NCBI RefSeq assembly: GCF_023100725.1
Contig: NZ_CP095501.1
Location: 3,348,001 to 3,412,000 of the forward strand
From: Arthrobacter antioxidans
Lineage (GTDB): Bacteria; Actinomycetota; Actinomycetes; Actinomycetales; Micrococcaceae
Direction: 5' to 3'
Length of the DNA stretch: 64,000 bases
Part shown: positions 44,095-53,550 of the stretch, piece after piece
Layout of the letters: every line of letters starts with the position of its first letter
Numbering within the stretch: the stretch's first letter is position 1
Program-made: the position numbers and the translations under genes
Notes under the pieces: generated by a model
What the model was told of the DNA's origin: nothing
The model's input: the letters and a program-made list of their open reading frames with translations, nothing else
Database searches by the model: none

Positions 44095-44184
44095 GTCGAG
44101 TAGAACCGTGTCGAGTAGAACCGTGTCGAGTAGAACCGTGTCGAGTAGAACCGTGTCGAGTAGGGCCGTGTCGAGTAGGGCCGG
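44095..44184. repeat. 15-bp tandem repeat (6 units)
   Basis: Six head-to-tail copies of GTCGAGTAGAACCGT starting at 44095, 44110, 44125, 44140, 44155 and 44170. The first four are identical; the last two have GG for AA. Being a multiple of three, it stays open on the minus strand, where it would read as a (His-Gly-Ser-Thr-Arg) pentapeptide in the same frame as the GlgC-like gene. Confidence 0.95.
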
Positions 44185-44209
44185 CCGGGCCCTGCACCGG
44201 CCGGGTGGC

Positions 44210-44752
44210 CTAGAGCTTCTCGCGCGGGCTTCCCGGGGCCGAGGCCCCGCCCGCCAGGGCCGTCTCCGGCGCCGCTCCGCCGTCGGCGAGGGTCCAGTGC
44301 GCGCTGTCCATCCCGCGGAGGATCTTGCGGCCCACCCGCTCGAGGTCGGCGACGTCCCTGTCGTCGAGGGCGTCGAAGACGGTGGAGCGGACCTGCGCCA
44401 CGTGGGCCACCGCGAGGTCGGTCAGCATCTCGAACCCGGCGGCGGTGAGGGAGGCCGTGGTCACCCGCCCGTCGGACGAGGACGGCAGCCGTGTGACCCA
44501 CCCGCGGCCCTCGAGCTTCTTGACCACGTGGCTGAGCCGGGAGAGGGATGCCGTGGACCGGGCGGCGAGCTCGCTCATGGGCAGGCTCGTGCCCTCGGCC
44601 TCCGAGAGCATCGCCAGGACGTGGTAGTCGAACAGGGTGATCCGCGCCTCGCGGAAGAGGTGGGCGTCGAGGTTCGCGGGGAGCAGCGAGGTCAGCGCGT
44701 AGAGGGCCAGCCATGCCCGCCGCTCGTCGGGTGTGAGCCAGTGCGCCGCCAT
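44210..44752 (-). CDS. MarR family transcriptional regulator
   Basis: A 180-residue winged-helix regulator. The recognition region is MSELAARSTASLSRLSHVVKKLEGRGWV (residues about 60-87), followed by the wing with SSSDGRVTTASLTAAG. CAGAAT lies six bases before the ATG, so translation is probably leaderless. It sits upstream of the GlgC-like gene with the tandem repeat between them; whether it controls that gene is unknown. Confidence 0.85.
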   Translation of the reverse strand: MAAHWLTPDERRAWLALYALTSLLPANLDAHLFREARITLFDYHVLAMLSEAEGTSLPMSELAARSTASLSRLSHVVKKLEGRGWVTRLPSSSDGRVTTASLTAAGFEMLTDLAVAHVAQVRSTVFDALDDRDVADLERVGRKILRGMDSAHWTLADGGAAPETALAGGASAPGSPREKL

Positions 44753-44849
44753 GCGCTCATTCTGGCACACGGGGTCCCGCGGTCGGAGGCCCGCACCGGC
44801 GGATCCGGCATGGTTGCGGGCAGGGCGGGATCCGTGCTCGCCGCGGGCC

Positions 44850-45632
44850 TCAGGCGCTGATCGACGCCCAGTGCGGGCGGCCCAGCACCGGGTACTTCGG
44901 CGCCAGGTCGTCGCCGGACGAGACGCCCCGCAGTCGCCGGCCCACCCATGGCGTCAGGTACTCCCGCGCCCACTGCGCATCGGCCCGCAACTGGTCCGCC
45001 CGCTTCAGGGCGGGGCGGGCCTCGAGCTCGGGCAGGTCGATCCGGTGGGAGGCCTTCATGGCCTCGAGCACGCGCGCGGCCATGAGCGTGTGCCCCGCGA
45101 CGGACATGTGCATGCGGTCCACGTCCCAGTAGCTCCAGTCCTGGAACTCGCGCAGGCGCCAGTAGTCGACGATTCCGGCGGCATGCCGGTCGGCGATCTC
45201 GCGCACCCACTCGTTGTAGACGGCGGTCCGGCCGCGGGTCCTCCCGAAGACGGCGGAACCCGCCGTGTCGAAGCCGGTGAAGAGCACGACGGCGGCTCCC
45301 GCCGCGCGGAGCCGGCCCACGCCGTCGTCGTACCGGGACATCAGGAGGTCTATGTCGACGCGCGGCCTCAGGATGTCGTTGGCCCCTGCGTACACGGTCA
45401 CGAGCGTCGGCTCGAGTGCCAGGGCGGCGTCGATCTGCTGGTCGAGGATCTGCCGCATCTTCTTGCCGCGGATGGCGAGGTTCGCGTAGCCCCAGGACCC
45501 GTCGGCGAGGACCAGCTGCTCCGCGACGCGGTCCGCCCATCCCCGGACGCCGTTGGGCGACGCCGGATCCCAGTCACCCACCCCTTCGGTGAAGGAATCG
45601 CCAAGGGCCACATATCGCTGGGTGTAGGTCAC
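44850..45632 (-). CDS. SGNH/GDSL hydrolase
   Basis: A 260-residue serine esterase-like protein. Block I is ALGDSFTEG with the nucleophile serine, block III is GANDI, and block V is DRMHMSVAGH with the Asp-x-x-His pair. No signal peptide is seen, so a cytoplasmic esterase or lipase is likely; substrate unknown. TAATCT (45639-45644) lies six bases before the GTG, which suggests a leaderless start and rejects the TTG two codons upstream. It is divergent from the lipid kinase. Confidence 0.83.
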   Translation of the reverse strand: MTYTQRYVALGDSFTEGVGDWDPASPNGVRGWADRVAEQLVLADGSWGYANLAIRGKKMRQILDQQIDAALALEPTLVTVYAGANDILRPRVDIDLLMSRYDDGVGRLRAAGAAVVLFTGFDTAGSAVFGRTRGRTAVYNEWVREIADRHAAGIVDYWRLREFQDWSYWDVDRMHMSVAGHTLMAARVLEAMKASHRIDLPELEARPALKRADQLRADAQWAREYLTPWVGRRLRGVSSGDDLAPKYPVLGRPHWASISA

Positions 45633-45712
45633 GACCAAAGATTACCCCCGGCAGCCGCGCCCACCGGGATAAGCTCGACGGAGCCATCCCTCCACCTTGC
45701 CCGAAGGACACC

Positions 45713-46711
45713 ATGCCCACCGAAGCAACACTCGAAACGAGCACCGAGACGCTCGCGGACACCGGATCGGACCGGCGCCGCGCCGCGCTCATCGTCAACC
45801 CGATCAAGATCACCACGGTGGACGTCGAGGCAGCCGTGAAGCGCATCTCCGCCGAGGACGGGTGGGAGGAACCGCTGGTCATCGAGACGACGGCGGACGA
45901 TCCGGGCCACGGCCAGGCCCGGCAGGCACTCGAGGCCGGCGTGGACCTGGTCATCGCCGCAGGCGGTGACGGCACCGTGCGGTGCGTCGCCGAGGAGCTC
46001 GCCGGCACCGACGCCATGATGGCCCTCGTGCCGCTGGGCACGGGCAACCTCCTGGCCCGCAACCTCGACATCGCGGTCGACGACCCGGACGCCGCCGTCG
46101 AGGCCGCGTTCCGCGGGACGGAACGCACCATCGACGTCGTGCATGTGACCGTGGACCGGGCGCAGGACGCCCATGTCTTCCTCGTCATGGCCGGCATCGG
46201 CTACGACGCCGCCATCATGTCCGATACCCGCGACGACCTGAAGGACAAGGTGGGCTGGCTCGCCTACGTGGACGCCGGGATCAGGAACCTTCCCGGCAAG
46301 CCCACCCGGACCACCATCTCGGTGGACGGCGGCAAGCCCTTCGACCGCCGCCTGCGCAGCGTCATGGGCGGCAACTGCGGCAAGATCATGGGCGGCCTGG
46401 AGATCTTCCCCGGTGCGAAGATCGACGACGGCCTCATGGACCTCATGACGGTCGCCCCGAAGGGGAAGCTCGGCTGGCTCGCCGTCGTCGGCAAGCTCTT
46501 CGCCCGCGGCAAGGGCAGGGACTCCTCGCTGGAGTACTTCCAGTGCCGCACCGCGGAGGTCACCCTGCACGAGCCGCTGGAGGTGCAGCTCGACGGCGAT
46601 CCCCTCGGCAAGGCGACCCATATGGCGTTCGAGGTCAAGCCGAACTCCCTGCGCCTCCGGATGCCGCTGGGCTACAAGGACCCCGCCGTGGTGAGCGAGC
46701 CCCTGCCCTGA
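45713..46711 (+). CDS. Diacylglycerol kinase family lipid kinase
   Basis: A 332-residue DAGK-catalytic-domain protein. ATP/Mg binding motif GGDGT is at residues 84-88, then PLGTGNLLARNL; the second domain has the GGNCGKIMGGLEIFPGA and DDGLMDLM blocks. Homologs phosphorylate diacylglycerol or other lipids (DgkB, YegS). GAAGGA eight bases before the ATG supports the start. TAAGCT near 45670 is a possible -10. Confidence 0.85.
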   Translation: MPTEATLETSTETLADTGSDRRRAALIVNPIKITTVDVEAAVKRISAEDGWEEPLVIETTADDPGHGQARQALEAGVDLVIAAGGDGTVRCVAEELAGTDAMMALVPLGTGNLLARNLDIAVDDPDAAVEAAFRGTERTIDVVHVTVDRAQDAHVFLVMAGIGYDAAIMSDTRDDLKDKVGWLAYVDAGIRNLPGKPTRTTISVDGGKPFDRRLRSVMGGNCGKIMGGLEIFPGAKIDDGLMDLMTVAPKGKLGWLAVVGKLFARGKGRDSSLEYFQCRTAEVTLHEPLEVQLDGDPLGKATHMAFEVKPNSLRLRMPLGYKDPAVVSEPLP

Positions 46712-46796
46712 CGGGTCGGCTGCGGCAGTCGGGGGCGCTTCGACGGGAGCGGCCCCGGCCCGTCACTTCGAGGACACGACCTGACAGGGTTGACGC

Positions 46797-47060
46797 ATGG
46801 GGAGAACGAAGAGCAACGGGATCCAGCACGGTGACGGACGCCTGATCGCGGGATGTCTCGGTGCCGTGCTGCTGACGATCCCGATCATCATCCGGCTCGC
46901 CTACGGCGACGGGAACGCCTGGGACTGGATGTTCCTCGTGATCGGTGTCGGGCTGGCGGCGTACTGGGTCGTCCTGGCCCTCCGCGGCCGGCGTGCACGA
47001 CGGCACGAACGGGTCGACCTCCGGGATCAGGCCAGTTCCGAGCGCCCCGTGCGCCAGTAG
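46797..47060 (+). CDS. Hypothetical small membrane protein
   Basis: An 87-residue protein with two hydrophobic segments (residues 17-35 and 44-62) and a strongly basic, then acidic tail. No family recognised. Its last 34 bases overlap the 3' end of the convergent siderophore reductase gene, so its C-terminus could also be shorter in reality. GGGTTGACG precedes the ATG; no clear ribosome-binding site. Confidence 0.5.
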   Translation: MGRTKSNGIQHGDGRLIAGCLGAVLLTIPIIIRLAYGDGNAWDWMFLVIGVGLAAYWVVLALRGRRARRHERVDLRDQASSERPVRQ

Positions 47061-48076
47061 CCCATGAACGCCACCTGCTTCCGGTCCACGCCGACGTCGC
47101 GCACGAGGTAGCGGCGCAGGCTGCGTACCATGGCCGCCTCGCCCGCGATCCACGCGTAGAACGGCTGCGTGCCCGGAGGCCGCTCCGGGTTGACCGAGGA
47201 CTGCACGATGGCCGTCTCCAGCAGCTGCGGCGTCTCCCACAGGATGGCCCGGTCGATGTCGACGTCCTCCGGCTCGCTCCCGCCGCGCGCCGCGGGCCTT
47301 CCGGACAGGGAGACCCAGCCGGGAACACGCACCGCGTCCCGGACCGCCGCCTCCAGCTGCTCACCGTGCGTGCGGCCGTCGCGGGCCAGCCAGGTGACCT
47401 GCACGGAGGACCGCGACCGGATGGGCCGGATGTCCTGCCCGTCCGGCACCTCGAGGAACGCGTGGCCGCCGACGTCCGCGGGGAGCGCCTCGAGGATGGC
47501 GCTGATGGCGGGCACGGCGGTCTCGTCCCCGGCGAGGAGGACGTGCTGGGCGAGGCCGGGGCTCCACTCGATCCCTCCGTAGGAGCCCGCCGTCCGGCAC
47601 TGGGCGGCGGCGGAGTTGGGACCGATGATGCACACCCTGTCTCCGGGCTGCGCCGCCGCGGCCCACTCCGCGGCGGGCCCGCCCCGGCCGTGGGCGTCGA
47701 GATGCAGCACGAAGTCGACGTCGATCTCGGGGCGGGGGCCGCCGCAGCGCGATTCCCGCACCGTGTAGGTCCGCATGGAGCCGCGACTCGCGGCGTCGAG
47801 GCCGAGCCACCGCTGGTACCAGCCCGAGGCCTCGCCGTCCATCATCGCCGCGATGTCCGGGCAGGCGTGGCCCTCGGAGGGGATGACGATCTTGATCCGC
47901 AGGTCGAGGGTGTCCCCCGCCACGCCGAACCCCGTCAGGCACGCTCCGCCGAAGGTGATGCGGCGGAAGGTCGGCGTGAGGTCCTGCACGGCCGTGACGA
48001 CGACGTCGAACGCCAGGACCATCGGCTCGGTGTCCGCGGCGGTCCGTCGTGCGCTGCGCTGGGTCACATCGGTCAT
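47027..48076 (-). CDS. Siderophore-interacting protein (FAD ferric reductase)
   Basis: A 349-residue ViuB/SIP-type flavoprotein. It uses NAD(P)H to release iron from imported ferric siderophores. Visible blocks: RTYTVRE (FAD binding, about residue 110), [40 protein letters not shown] and the C-terminal [20 protein letters not shown] with FMGYWRTG. It is the last gene of the iron-uptake operon and overlaps the ATPase gene by four bases. Confidence 0.9.
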   Translation of the reverse strand: MTDVTQRSARRTAADTEPMVLAFDVVVTAVQDLTPTFRRITFGGACLTGFGVAGDTLDLRIKIVIPSEGHACPDIAAMMDGEASGWYQRWLGLDAASRGSMRTYTVRESRCGGPRPEIDVDFVLHLDAHGRGGPAAEWAAAAQPGDRVCIIGPNSAAAQCRTAGSYGGIEWSPGLAQHVLLAGDETAVPAISAILEALPADVGGHAFLEVPDGQDIRPIRSRSSVQVTWLARDGRTHGEQLEAAVRDAVRVPGWVSLSGRPAARGGSEPEDVDIDRAILWETPQLLETAIVQSSVNPERPPGTQPFYAWIAGEAAMVRSLRRYLVRDVGVDRKQVAFMGYWRTGRSELA

Positions 48077-48966
48077 GAGGTTGCCTCCATGGGGGTCGGA
48101 ACGGTGTCCTGCGCGCCGGTTCCCCCGGCGGTGGCGCTGCGGCCGTGACGCGGGCCGTGGTGCCGGCCGATGGGGACCACCATCGGTGTCCCCGCGACGG
48201 GGTCGGCGATGACGCGGCACTCGAGGTCGAACACCCCGGAGACGGTCTCCTGGGTCACGACGTCCGACGGCGCGCCTTCGGCCACGATCCTGCCGTCCCG
48301 CATGGCGATCAGGTGGTCCGCGTAGCGTGCGGCGAGGTTGAGGTCGTGCAGCACCATGACCACCGTGGTCCCGGACCGCCGGTTGAGGTCCGTGATGAGG
48401 TCGAGGACCTCGATCTGGTGGGTGACGTCGAGGAACGTGGTGGGCTCGTCGAGCAGCAGGATGTCCGTCTGCTGGGCGAGGGCCATCGCGATCCAGACGC
48501 GCTGGCGTTGCCCGCCGCTGAGCTCGTCCACGGAGCGGTCGGCGAGCGCCAGGGTGTCGGTGGCCTCGAGCGCCTGCGCGACGGCGGCGTCGTCCTCCGG
48601 TGTCCACTGGCGGAACCACCCCTGGTGCGGGTACCTGCCACGGCCCACGAGGTCCGCGACGCTGATGCCCTCGGGCGCGAGCGGGGTCTGCGGGAGCAGG
48701 CCGAGGACGCGGGCGACGGCCTTGGTGGGCTGCGTGGAGATGTCCGAGCCGTTGAGCAGCACGGTGCCGCCGGCGGGCTTGAGGAGGCGCGCCAGCCCGC
48801 GCAGCAGCGTCGACTTGCCGCACGCGTTGGCGCCGACGATCACCGTCACCCTGCCGGCGGGCAGTGCCACGTCGAGGCCCCCGATCACGGTGCGGTCGTC
48901 GTAGGCGAGCGTGAGCGCCTCGGCGGACAGCGTGGCCGCCGCCGTCGTGGTTCCGGATCCTGCCAT
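48073..48966 (-). CDS. Ferric-siderophore ABC transporter ATP-binding protein
   Basis: An ATPase of the FecE/FepC type, about 297 residues. Walker A reads GANACGKS, then signature LSGGQRQR, Walker [13 protein letters not shown] and switch [14 protein letters not shown]. The GGGAGG ribosome-binding site fits the second of two consecutive ATGs (48966) best; the first (48969) overlaps the permease stop by one base. The C-terminal 35 residues are Gly/His-rich and outside the domain. Confidence 0.9.
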   Translation of the reverse strand: MAGSGTTTAAATLSAEALTLAYDDRTVIGGLDVALPAGRVTVIVGANACGKSTLLRGLARLLKPAGGTVLLNGSDISTQPTKAVARVLGLLPQTPLAPEGISVADLVGRGRYPHQGWFRQWTPEDDAAVAQALEATDTLALADRSVDELSGGQRQRVWIAMALAQQTDILLLDEPTTFLDVTHQIEVLDLITDLNRRSGTTVVMVLHDLNLAARYADHLIAMRDGRIVAEGAPSDVVTQETVSGVFDLECRVIADPVAGTPMVVPIGRHHGPRHGRSATAGGTGAQDTVPTPMEATS

Positions 48967-48968
48967 CA

Positions 48969-50042
48969 TCAGCCTCCCTGGCCTGAGCGGTTCGCCGTGG
49001 CGAGCAGCCACAGCAGGAACGGTGCACCGAGCACGCCGGTCACGACGCCGACGGGCAGCGAGGTGCCGGGGACGAGGTTGGCGGCCACGAAGTCGGCGCC
49101 GAGCACGATCACCGCGCCCACGAGGGCCGCCATGGCCAGCGACGGTCGGTTGCCGAGCAGGCGGCGGGCGATCGGCCCCGACAGGAAGGCGACGGCGGCC
49201 ACGGGTCCGGCGGCGGCGGTTGCGACGGCGGCGAGGGCGACGCCGGTGCTCATGAGCCCGAGGCGCGAGGCCTCGACGCGGAGGCCGAGGCCCGCGGCGG
49301 CGTCGTCGCCCAGTTCGAGGCCCTGCAGGCTGCGGGCGAGCACCGCGGCGGCGGGCAGCAGGACGGCGAGGCACGCGGCCAGGACCGTCGCGCGGTCCCA
49401 GGTGCTGGAGTTCAGGGAGCCGTTGAGCCAGAGCACCGCGGCCGACGCCGTGCGGAGGTCGGTGCGGGTGATGAGGAAGCTCACGAGCGCGTGCATGACC
49501 GCCGCGAAACCGATGCCGACGAGGATCAGGCGGTAGCCGGCCACGCCGCCGCGGCGGGAGATCAGGTAGATGGCCGCCGCGACCACCATCGCGCCCACGA
49601 GGGCCGCGAAGGACACCGCGGCACCGGCCGCCCCGAAGAGGACGATGGCGGTGACGGCCGACGCACTGGCGCCGTAGCTGATGCCGATGATGTCGGGGCT
49701 CGCGAGCGGGTTCCGCAGCATGGTCTGGAACACGGCGCCTGCGATCCCGAAGGCGGTGCCGACGAGGAGCCCGACGACCGCCCGGGGCAGCTTGTTCTCG
49801 AGCACGATGAAGCCGGCACCGGGGATGTCGGCACCCCCGAGGATGCGGAAGAAGTCGGGGATGGTGACCGTGTAGGAGCCGAGCAGGACGTTCACGGCGA
49901 ACAGCACCACCACGACGCCGGCCACCGCGGCCAGCCGCGCACCCGTGCTCCGCCGGCGGCGGGCCCGGACGGCGGCGAGACCCCCGGCGGGGCGATCCGT
50001 GCGCGGCTCCCGGGCCGGCGCGTGGTCCACGGACGCGCTCAC
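48969..50042 (-). CDS. Ferric-siderophore ABC transporter permease 2 (FecCD family)
   Basis: A 357-residue permease with about nine or ten helices. Typical FecCD blocks are [37 protein letters not shown] and the coupling region [16 protein letters not shown]. It starts with GTG inside the stop of the preceding permease (four-base overlap). An Ala/Arg/Pro-rich N-terminus of 35 residues precedes the first helix. Confidence 0.9.
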   Translation of the reverse strand: MSASVDHAPAREPRTDRPAGGLAAVRARRRRSTGARLAAVAGVVVVLFAVNVLLGSYTVTIPDFFRILGGADIPGAGFIVLENKLPRAVVGLLVGTAFGIAGAVFQTMLRNPLASPDIIGISYGASASAVTAIVLFGAAGAAVSFAALVGAMVVAAAIYLISRRGGVAGYRLILVGIGFAAVMHALVSFLITRTDLRTASAAVLWLNGSLNSSTWDRATVLAACLAVLLPAAAVLARSLQGLELGDDAAAGLGLRVEASRLGLMSTGVALAAVATAAAGPVAAVAFLSGPIARRLLGNRPSLAMAALVGAVIVLGADFVAANLVPGTSLPVGVVTGVLGAPFLLWLLATANRSGQGG

Positions 50043-51097
50043 AGTTGCGCCATCCTGCGGCGGCGGACGAGCCAGATGAAGACGGGGGCGCCGAGGACTG
50101 CGGTCATGATGCCCACCTGCACCTCGCCCGGCGGCAGGACGATCCGGCCCACCACGTCCGCGCCGAGGAGCAGTACGGGCCCCAGCAGGGCGGAGAAGGG
50201 CAGGATCCAGCGGTAGTCGGAGCCCACGACGAGGCGCACCAGGTGCGGGATGACGAGTCCCACGAAGGCGATCGGCCCCGCGGCGGCCACGGCCGCACCG
50301 CACAGCAGCACCACGCCGACGGCGGTGACCCCGCGGGCGAGGGGGACGTTCTGGCCGAGGCCGCGCGCCACGTCGTCGCCCAGTGCCAGCGAGTTGAGGA
50401 CCCTCCCCGTGGCCAGGGTGAGCACGAGGCCCGCCGCGAGGAACGGTGCCACCGCGCCGATGACCTCCCAGTCCCGCCCGGCGACTGTGCCGACCTGCCA
50501 GAACCGGAACGCGTCGAGGGTGTCCTGGCTGGAGACGAGGACGGCGTTCGTGAGGCTCGCGAGTCCGGCCGCCAGGGCCGCACCGGCGAGGGCCAGTTTG
50601 ACGGGGGTCGCGCCGTCCCGCCCGAGGCTCGCCACGGCATAGACGGCGACGGCCGCGGCGCCCGCGCCGGCGAAGGCGAACCAGAGATAGCTGGAGGCGC
50701 TGCTGAGGCCGAACAGGTAGATCCCGACGACGACGGCGAGGGACGCCCCGGCGTTGATGCCGAGGATGCCGGGATCCGCGAGCGGATTGCGGGCGATCCC
50801 CTGCAGCGCGGCACCCGCGGTGGCGAGCGCAGCCCCGACGAGCAGTCCGACGACGGTGCGGGGCACGCGGGAGAGGACGACGGCGTGGTCGCCGTTCGTC
50901 GGGTCGAAGGACGTCACGGCGTCGATCATGGTCGGGACGCCGACCGAGCGGGCACCGATGGTGAGCGAGGCGAGGCAGGCCGATCCGAGGATCAGGACCG
51001 CGAGCAGCATGGCCGCGAGGTTCCGCGCACGGGTGGAGCGGTGGCGGGAGGCCGGGACGGCAGGAGCCCGGCGCAGCGTGGAGGCCTGGACTGCCAT
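50039..51097 (-). CDS. Ferric-siderophore ABC transporter permease 1 (FecCD family)
   Basis: A 352-residue permease and the first gene of the iron-uptake operon. It has the blocks [40 protein letters not shown] and the coupling [16 protein letters not shown]. It pairs with the following permease. The operon has no binding protein; a suitable one is encoded 11 kb away at 62222-63277 with its own iron box. An iron box lies 28 bases upstream of this start. Confidence 0.9.
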   Translation of the reverse strand: MAVQASTLRRAPAVPASRHRSTRARNLAAMLLAVLILGSACLASLTIGARSVGVPTMIDAVTSFDPTNGDHAVVLSRVPRTVVGLLVGAALATAGAALQGIARNPLADPGILGINAGASLAVVVGIYLFGLSSASSYLWFAFAGAGAAAVAVYAVASLGRDGATPVKLALAGAALAAGLASLTNAVLVSSQDTLDAFRFWQVGTVAGRDWEVIGAVAPFLAAGLVLTLATGRVLNSLALGDDVARGLGQNVPLARGVTAVGVVLLCGAAVAAAGPIAFVGLVIPHLVRLVVGSDYRWILPFSALLGPVLLLGADVVGRIVLPPGEVQVGIMTAVLGAPVFIWLVRRRRMAQL

Positions 51098-51124
51098 GTG
51101 CCTCCCTCAGCCGGACGATCGATC

Positions 51125-51143
51125 TGAGGTAAGGCTAGCCTAG
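51125..51143 (-). promoter_or_regulatory. DtxR/IdeR iron box upstream of siderophore operon
   Basis: On the minus strand CTAGGCTAGCCTTACCTCA matches the iron-box consensus TTAGGTTAGCCTAACCTAA at 15 of 19 positions by eye. Its place just before the first permease gene supports iron-dependent repression of the operon. Confidence 0.8.
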
Positions 51144-51147
51144 GCTT

Positions 51148-51185
51148 CTCCGCATTAGGAAACGAAGTTGTTTCCTAATGCGGAG
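51148..51185. terminator. 16-bp hairpin next to the iron box
   Basis: CTCCGCATTAGGAAAC (51148-51163) pairs perfectly with GTTTCCTAATGCGGAG (51170-51185), loop six bases. It lies downstream of the GST-like gene on the minus strand and directly before the iron box. It may terminate the former, or take part in iron control, since half of it recurs beside the second iron box. Confidence 0.6.
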
Positions 51186-51224
51186 CGGGGCTGCCACGGA
51201 CGTACCGCGGCGGCCCCGCGCGGG

Positions 51225-52235
51225 TCAGGCCGCGGCGGGCGGGGTGCCGTTGCCGAAGGGCCGCCCGCCGAGGGCCTCACGCCCGTGGGCGGTGGCCCAT
51301 CCGGCGAGGTCCGGCCCCTTGGGCACGATTCCCGTGGGATTGATGTCCTCGTGGACGATGTAGTAGTGCTTCTTGATCTGGTCGAAGTCGATGGTGTCCC
51401 CGAAGCCGGGCGTCTGGAAGAGGTCGCGCGCGTAGGCCCACAGCGCGGGCATCTCGGTCAGCTTGTTCCGGTTGCACTTGAAGTGGCCGTGGTACACCGG
51501 GTCGAAGCGGACCAGCGTGGTGAACAGGCGCACATCCGCTTCGGTGATGGTGTCGCCCACGAGGAAGCGCTGCCCGGCCAGCCGCTCCTCGAGCCAGTCC
51601 AGGGCGCTGAAGAGGCGGTCGTAGGCGGCGTCGTAGGCATCCTGCGACCCGGCGAAGCCGCAGCGGTAGACCCCGTTGTTGACCTCCGTGAAGACCCGCC
51701 GGTTCACGGTGTCGATCTCCTCGCGGAGGTGCTCCGGGTAGAGATCGGGCGCTCCCTCGCGGTGGAACTCCTTCCACTCACCGGAGAAGTCCAGGGTGAT
51801 CTGCGGGAAGTTGTTCGTCACGACCGCGCCGGTGGTGGTGTCCACGATGGCCGGGACGGTGATGCCGCGCGAGTAGTGCGGGTCCCGTGCGAAGAAGGCC
51901 TCCTGCAGCCGCTCGATGCCGAGCACGGGGTCCCGGCCGTCGGGGTCGAGGTCGAAGGTCCAGGACCGGCTGTCGTGCGTGGGGCCGGGGGTGCCCAGCG
52001 AGATGGCATCCTCCAGCCCGAGGAGCCTCCGGACGATGATGGCGCGGTTGGCCCAGGGGCAGGCGCGGGCCGCGACGAGCCGGTACCGGCCGGCCTCGAC
52101 GGGGTAACCGTCGGTGGCGTCGCGCGTGATCCGCGTCTCGATGTACTGGGTGTCGCGCGTGAACTCCTCGCCGGAGGTCACGTAGGCCCCCTTGGTGCTG
52201 TGCTCGGACGGCTCGGCCTGCTGTGTGTCGGTCAT
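51225..52235 (-). CDS. Glutathionyl-hydroquinone-reductase-like GST family protein
   Basis: A 336-residue Xi-class/omega-like glutathione S-transferase family protein (YqjG/EcmB type). The redox site is Cys59-Pro60-Trp61 in AARACPWANRA; IVTNNFPQIT-like VVTNNFPQITLDFS and the C-terminal helical domain (FLVGDTITEADVRLFTTLVRF) follow. In glutathione users it reduces glutathionyl-hydroquinones; actinobacteria normally use mycothiol, so the thiol partner here is an inference. It stands alone. Confidence 0.82.
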   Translation of the reverse strand: MTDTQQAEPSEHSTKGAYVTSGEEFTRDTQYIETRITRDATDGYPVEAGRYRLVAARACPWANRAIIVRRLLGLEDAISLGTPGPTHDSRSWTFDLDPDGRDPVLGIERLQEAFFARDPHYSRGITVPAIVDTTTGAVVTNNFPQITLDFSGEWKEFHREGAPDLYPEHLREEIDTVNRRVFTEVNNGVYRCGFAGSQDAYDAAYDRLFSALDWLEERLAGQRFLVGDTITEADVRLFTTLVRFDPVYHGHFKCNRNKLTEMPALWAYARDLFQTPGFGDTIDFDQIKKHYYIVHEDINPTGIVPKGPDLAGWATAHGREALGGRPFGNGTPPAAA

Positions 52236-52314
52236 GCTGCCAGTCTAGGACGGCGGACATGCGGGAGGCCCGGCCGTGGGAACGACCGGGCCTCCCGCGG
52301 GCGCAGCAGTCGGA

Positions 52315-53406
52315 CTACCGCCGGGCGGACTCCCGCGAGTACTTCTCGCGGAGTTCGCGGCCCTCGTTGACGAGCTTGAGGTGCTTCTCGCTCTTCTTCT
52401 CGGCGGCCTTGGTGTCGCGCGGGGGGAGCTGGATGGTCTCCTCCGCCTCGATCCCGCCCTGCAGCTGGCGGGCGCGTTCCATCTCGGCGTCGAACTCGAC
52501 GCCGAACAGCAGCGAGATGTTGGCGAGCCAGATCCACAGCAGCAGGACGATCACGCCGGCGATGGCCCCGTAGGTCGCCTCGTAGCTGCCGAAGCGCGAG
52601 ACGTACAGGGAGAACCCGGCGGTGGTGATCGCGAGGACGAGCAGGGCGATGAACCCGCCGAGGCTCATCCAGCGGAACTTGGGCTGCTTGATGTTCGGCG
52701 AGCCGTAGTACAGGACGGCGATCATCAGGACGGCGAAGAGGACCATGACGGGCCACTTGGCGATGTTCCAGATGGTCACGGCGGTACTGCCCAGACCGAT
52801 GGTGTTGCCGACGGCCTCGGCCACGGGGCCCGAGAGCACGAGCATGAGGCCCATGAGCACGATGAGGACGAGGACGACGATGGTGATGAGCAGCATCTGG
52901 GGGCGGAGCTTGAGGAAACCCCTGCCCTCCTCGACCTCGTAGACGCGGTTCATGGCACGGGAGAACGCGTTGACGTAGCCGGACGCCGACCAGATGGCGC
53001 CGAGGAGACCGATGACGAACGTCAGGCCGGCGGCCTGGTTGGAGGCCAGGTTCTCGATGATCGGCTGGATGGTGTCGAGCGTCTGCTGGGGGGCGAATTC
53101 GCCGAGGATCCCCATGACCTGGTCGGTGGTGGCCTGCGCCTGCCCGAAGAGTCCGAGGAGGGACAGGAGGGCGATGATGCCGGGGAAGATCGCGAGGACG
53201 GCGTAGTACGTCAGCGCCGCGGCGAGGTCGGTGCACTGGTCCTTGCCGAACTCGCTGACGGAGCGCTTGAAGACGTACTTCCAGGCCGGCTTCTTGACGT
53301 CCTTGGGATCGTCCGGCTTGCGGGGATCGTTCGGGTCGGGCGCGTTCTGGGCCTTCTGCCCTGCCTCGCTCTTCGGGTCACCGGTGACCCTGCTGCTACT
53401 GCTCAT
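52315..53406 (-). CDS. YihY/BrkB family membrane protein
   Basis: A 363-residue protein with about six hydrophobic helices between residues 60 and 310 and polar ends. The segments LTYYAVLAIFPGIIALLSLLG (part; residue about 65) and SGYVNAFSRAMNRVYEVEEGR are diagnostic of YihY/BrkB. The charged C-terminus carries KAAEKKSEKHLK. Function unknown; once misnamed RNase BN. It is divergent from the epimerase-like SDR. Confidence 0.85.
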   Translation of the reverse strand: MSSSSRVTGDPKSEAGQKAQNAPDPNDPRKPDDPKDVKKPAWKYVFKRSVSEFGKDQCTDLAAALTYYAVLAIFPGIIALLSLLGLFGQAQATTDQVMGILGEFAPQQTLDTIQPIIENLASNQAAGLTFVIGLLGAIWSASGYVNAFSRAMNRVYEVEEGRGFLKLRPQMLLITIVVLVLIVLMGLMLVLSGPVAEAVGNTIGLGSTAVTIWNIAKWPVMVLFAVLMIAVLYYGSPNIKQPKFRWMSLGGFIALLVLAITTAGFSLYVSRFGSYEATYGAIAGVIVLLLWIWLANISLLFGVEFDAEMERARQLQGGIEAEETIQLPPRDTKAAEKKSEKHLKLVNEGRELREKYSRESARR

Positions 53407-53550
53407 GAAAACCTCCCGGGCTGGCCCCTGCGTGGGGGCGGTGCATGCTTGGTGCTATGCGGCTACTCCAACTGCACCATAAGCTTACTTAGTAGTCCAG
53501 TTCCGACCGGCACACGCCGGCGCCCCGCGACCCCCAGCCCAGGAGCAGCA

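Noticed and set aside
44095..44184. Possible CRISPR array
   Set aside because: Units are directly adjacent 15-mers without spacers, so it is a minisatellite.
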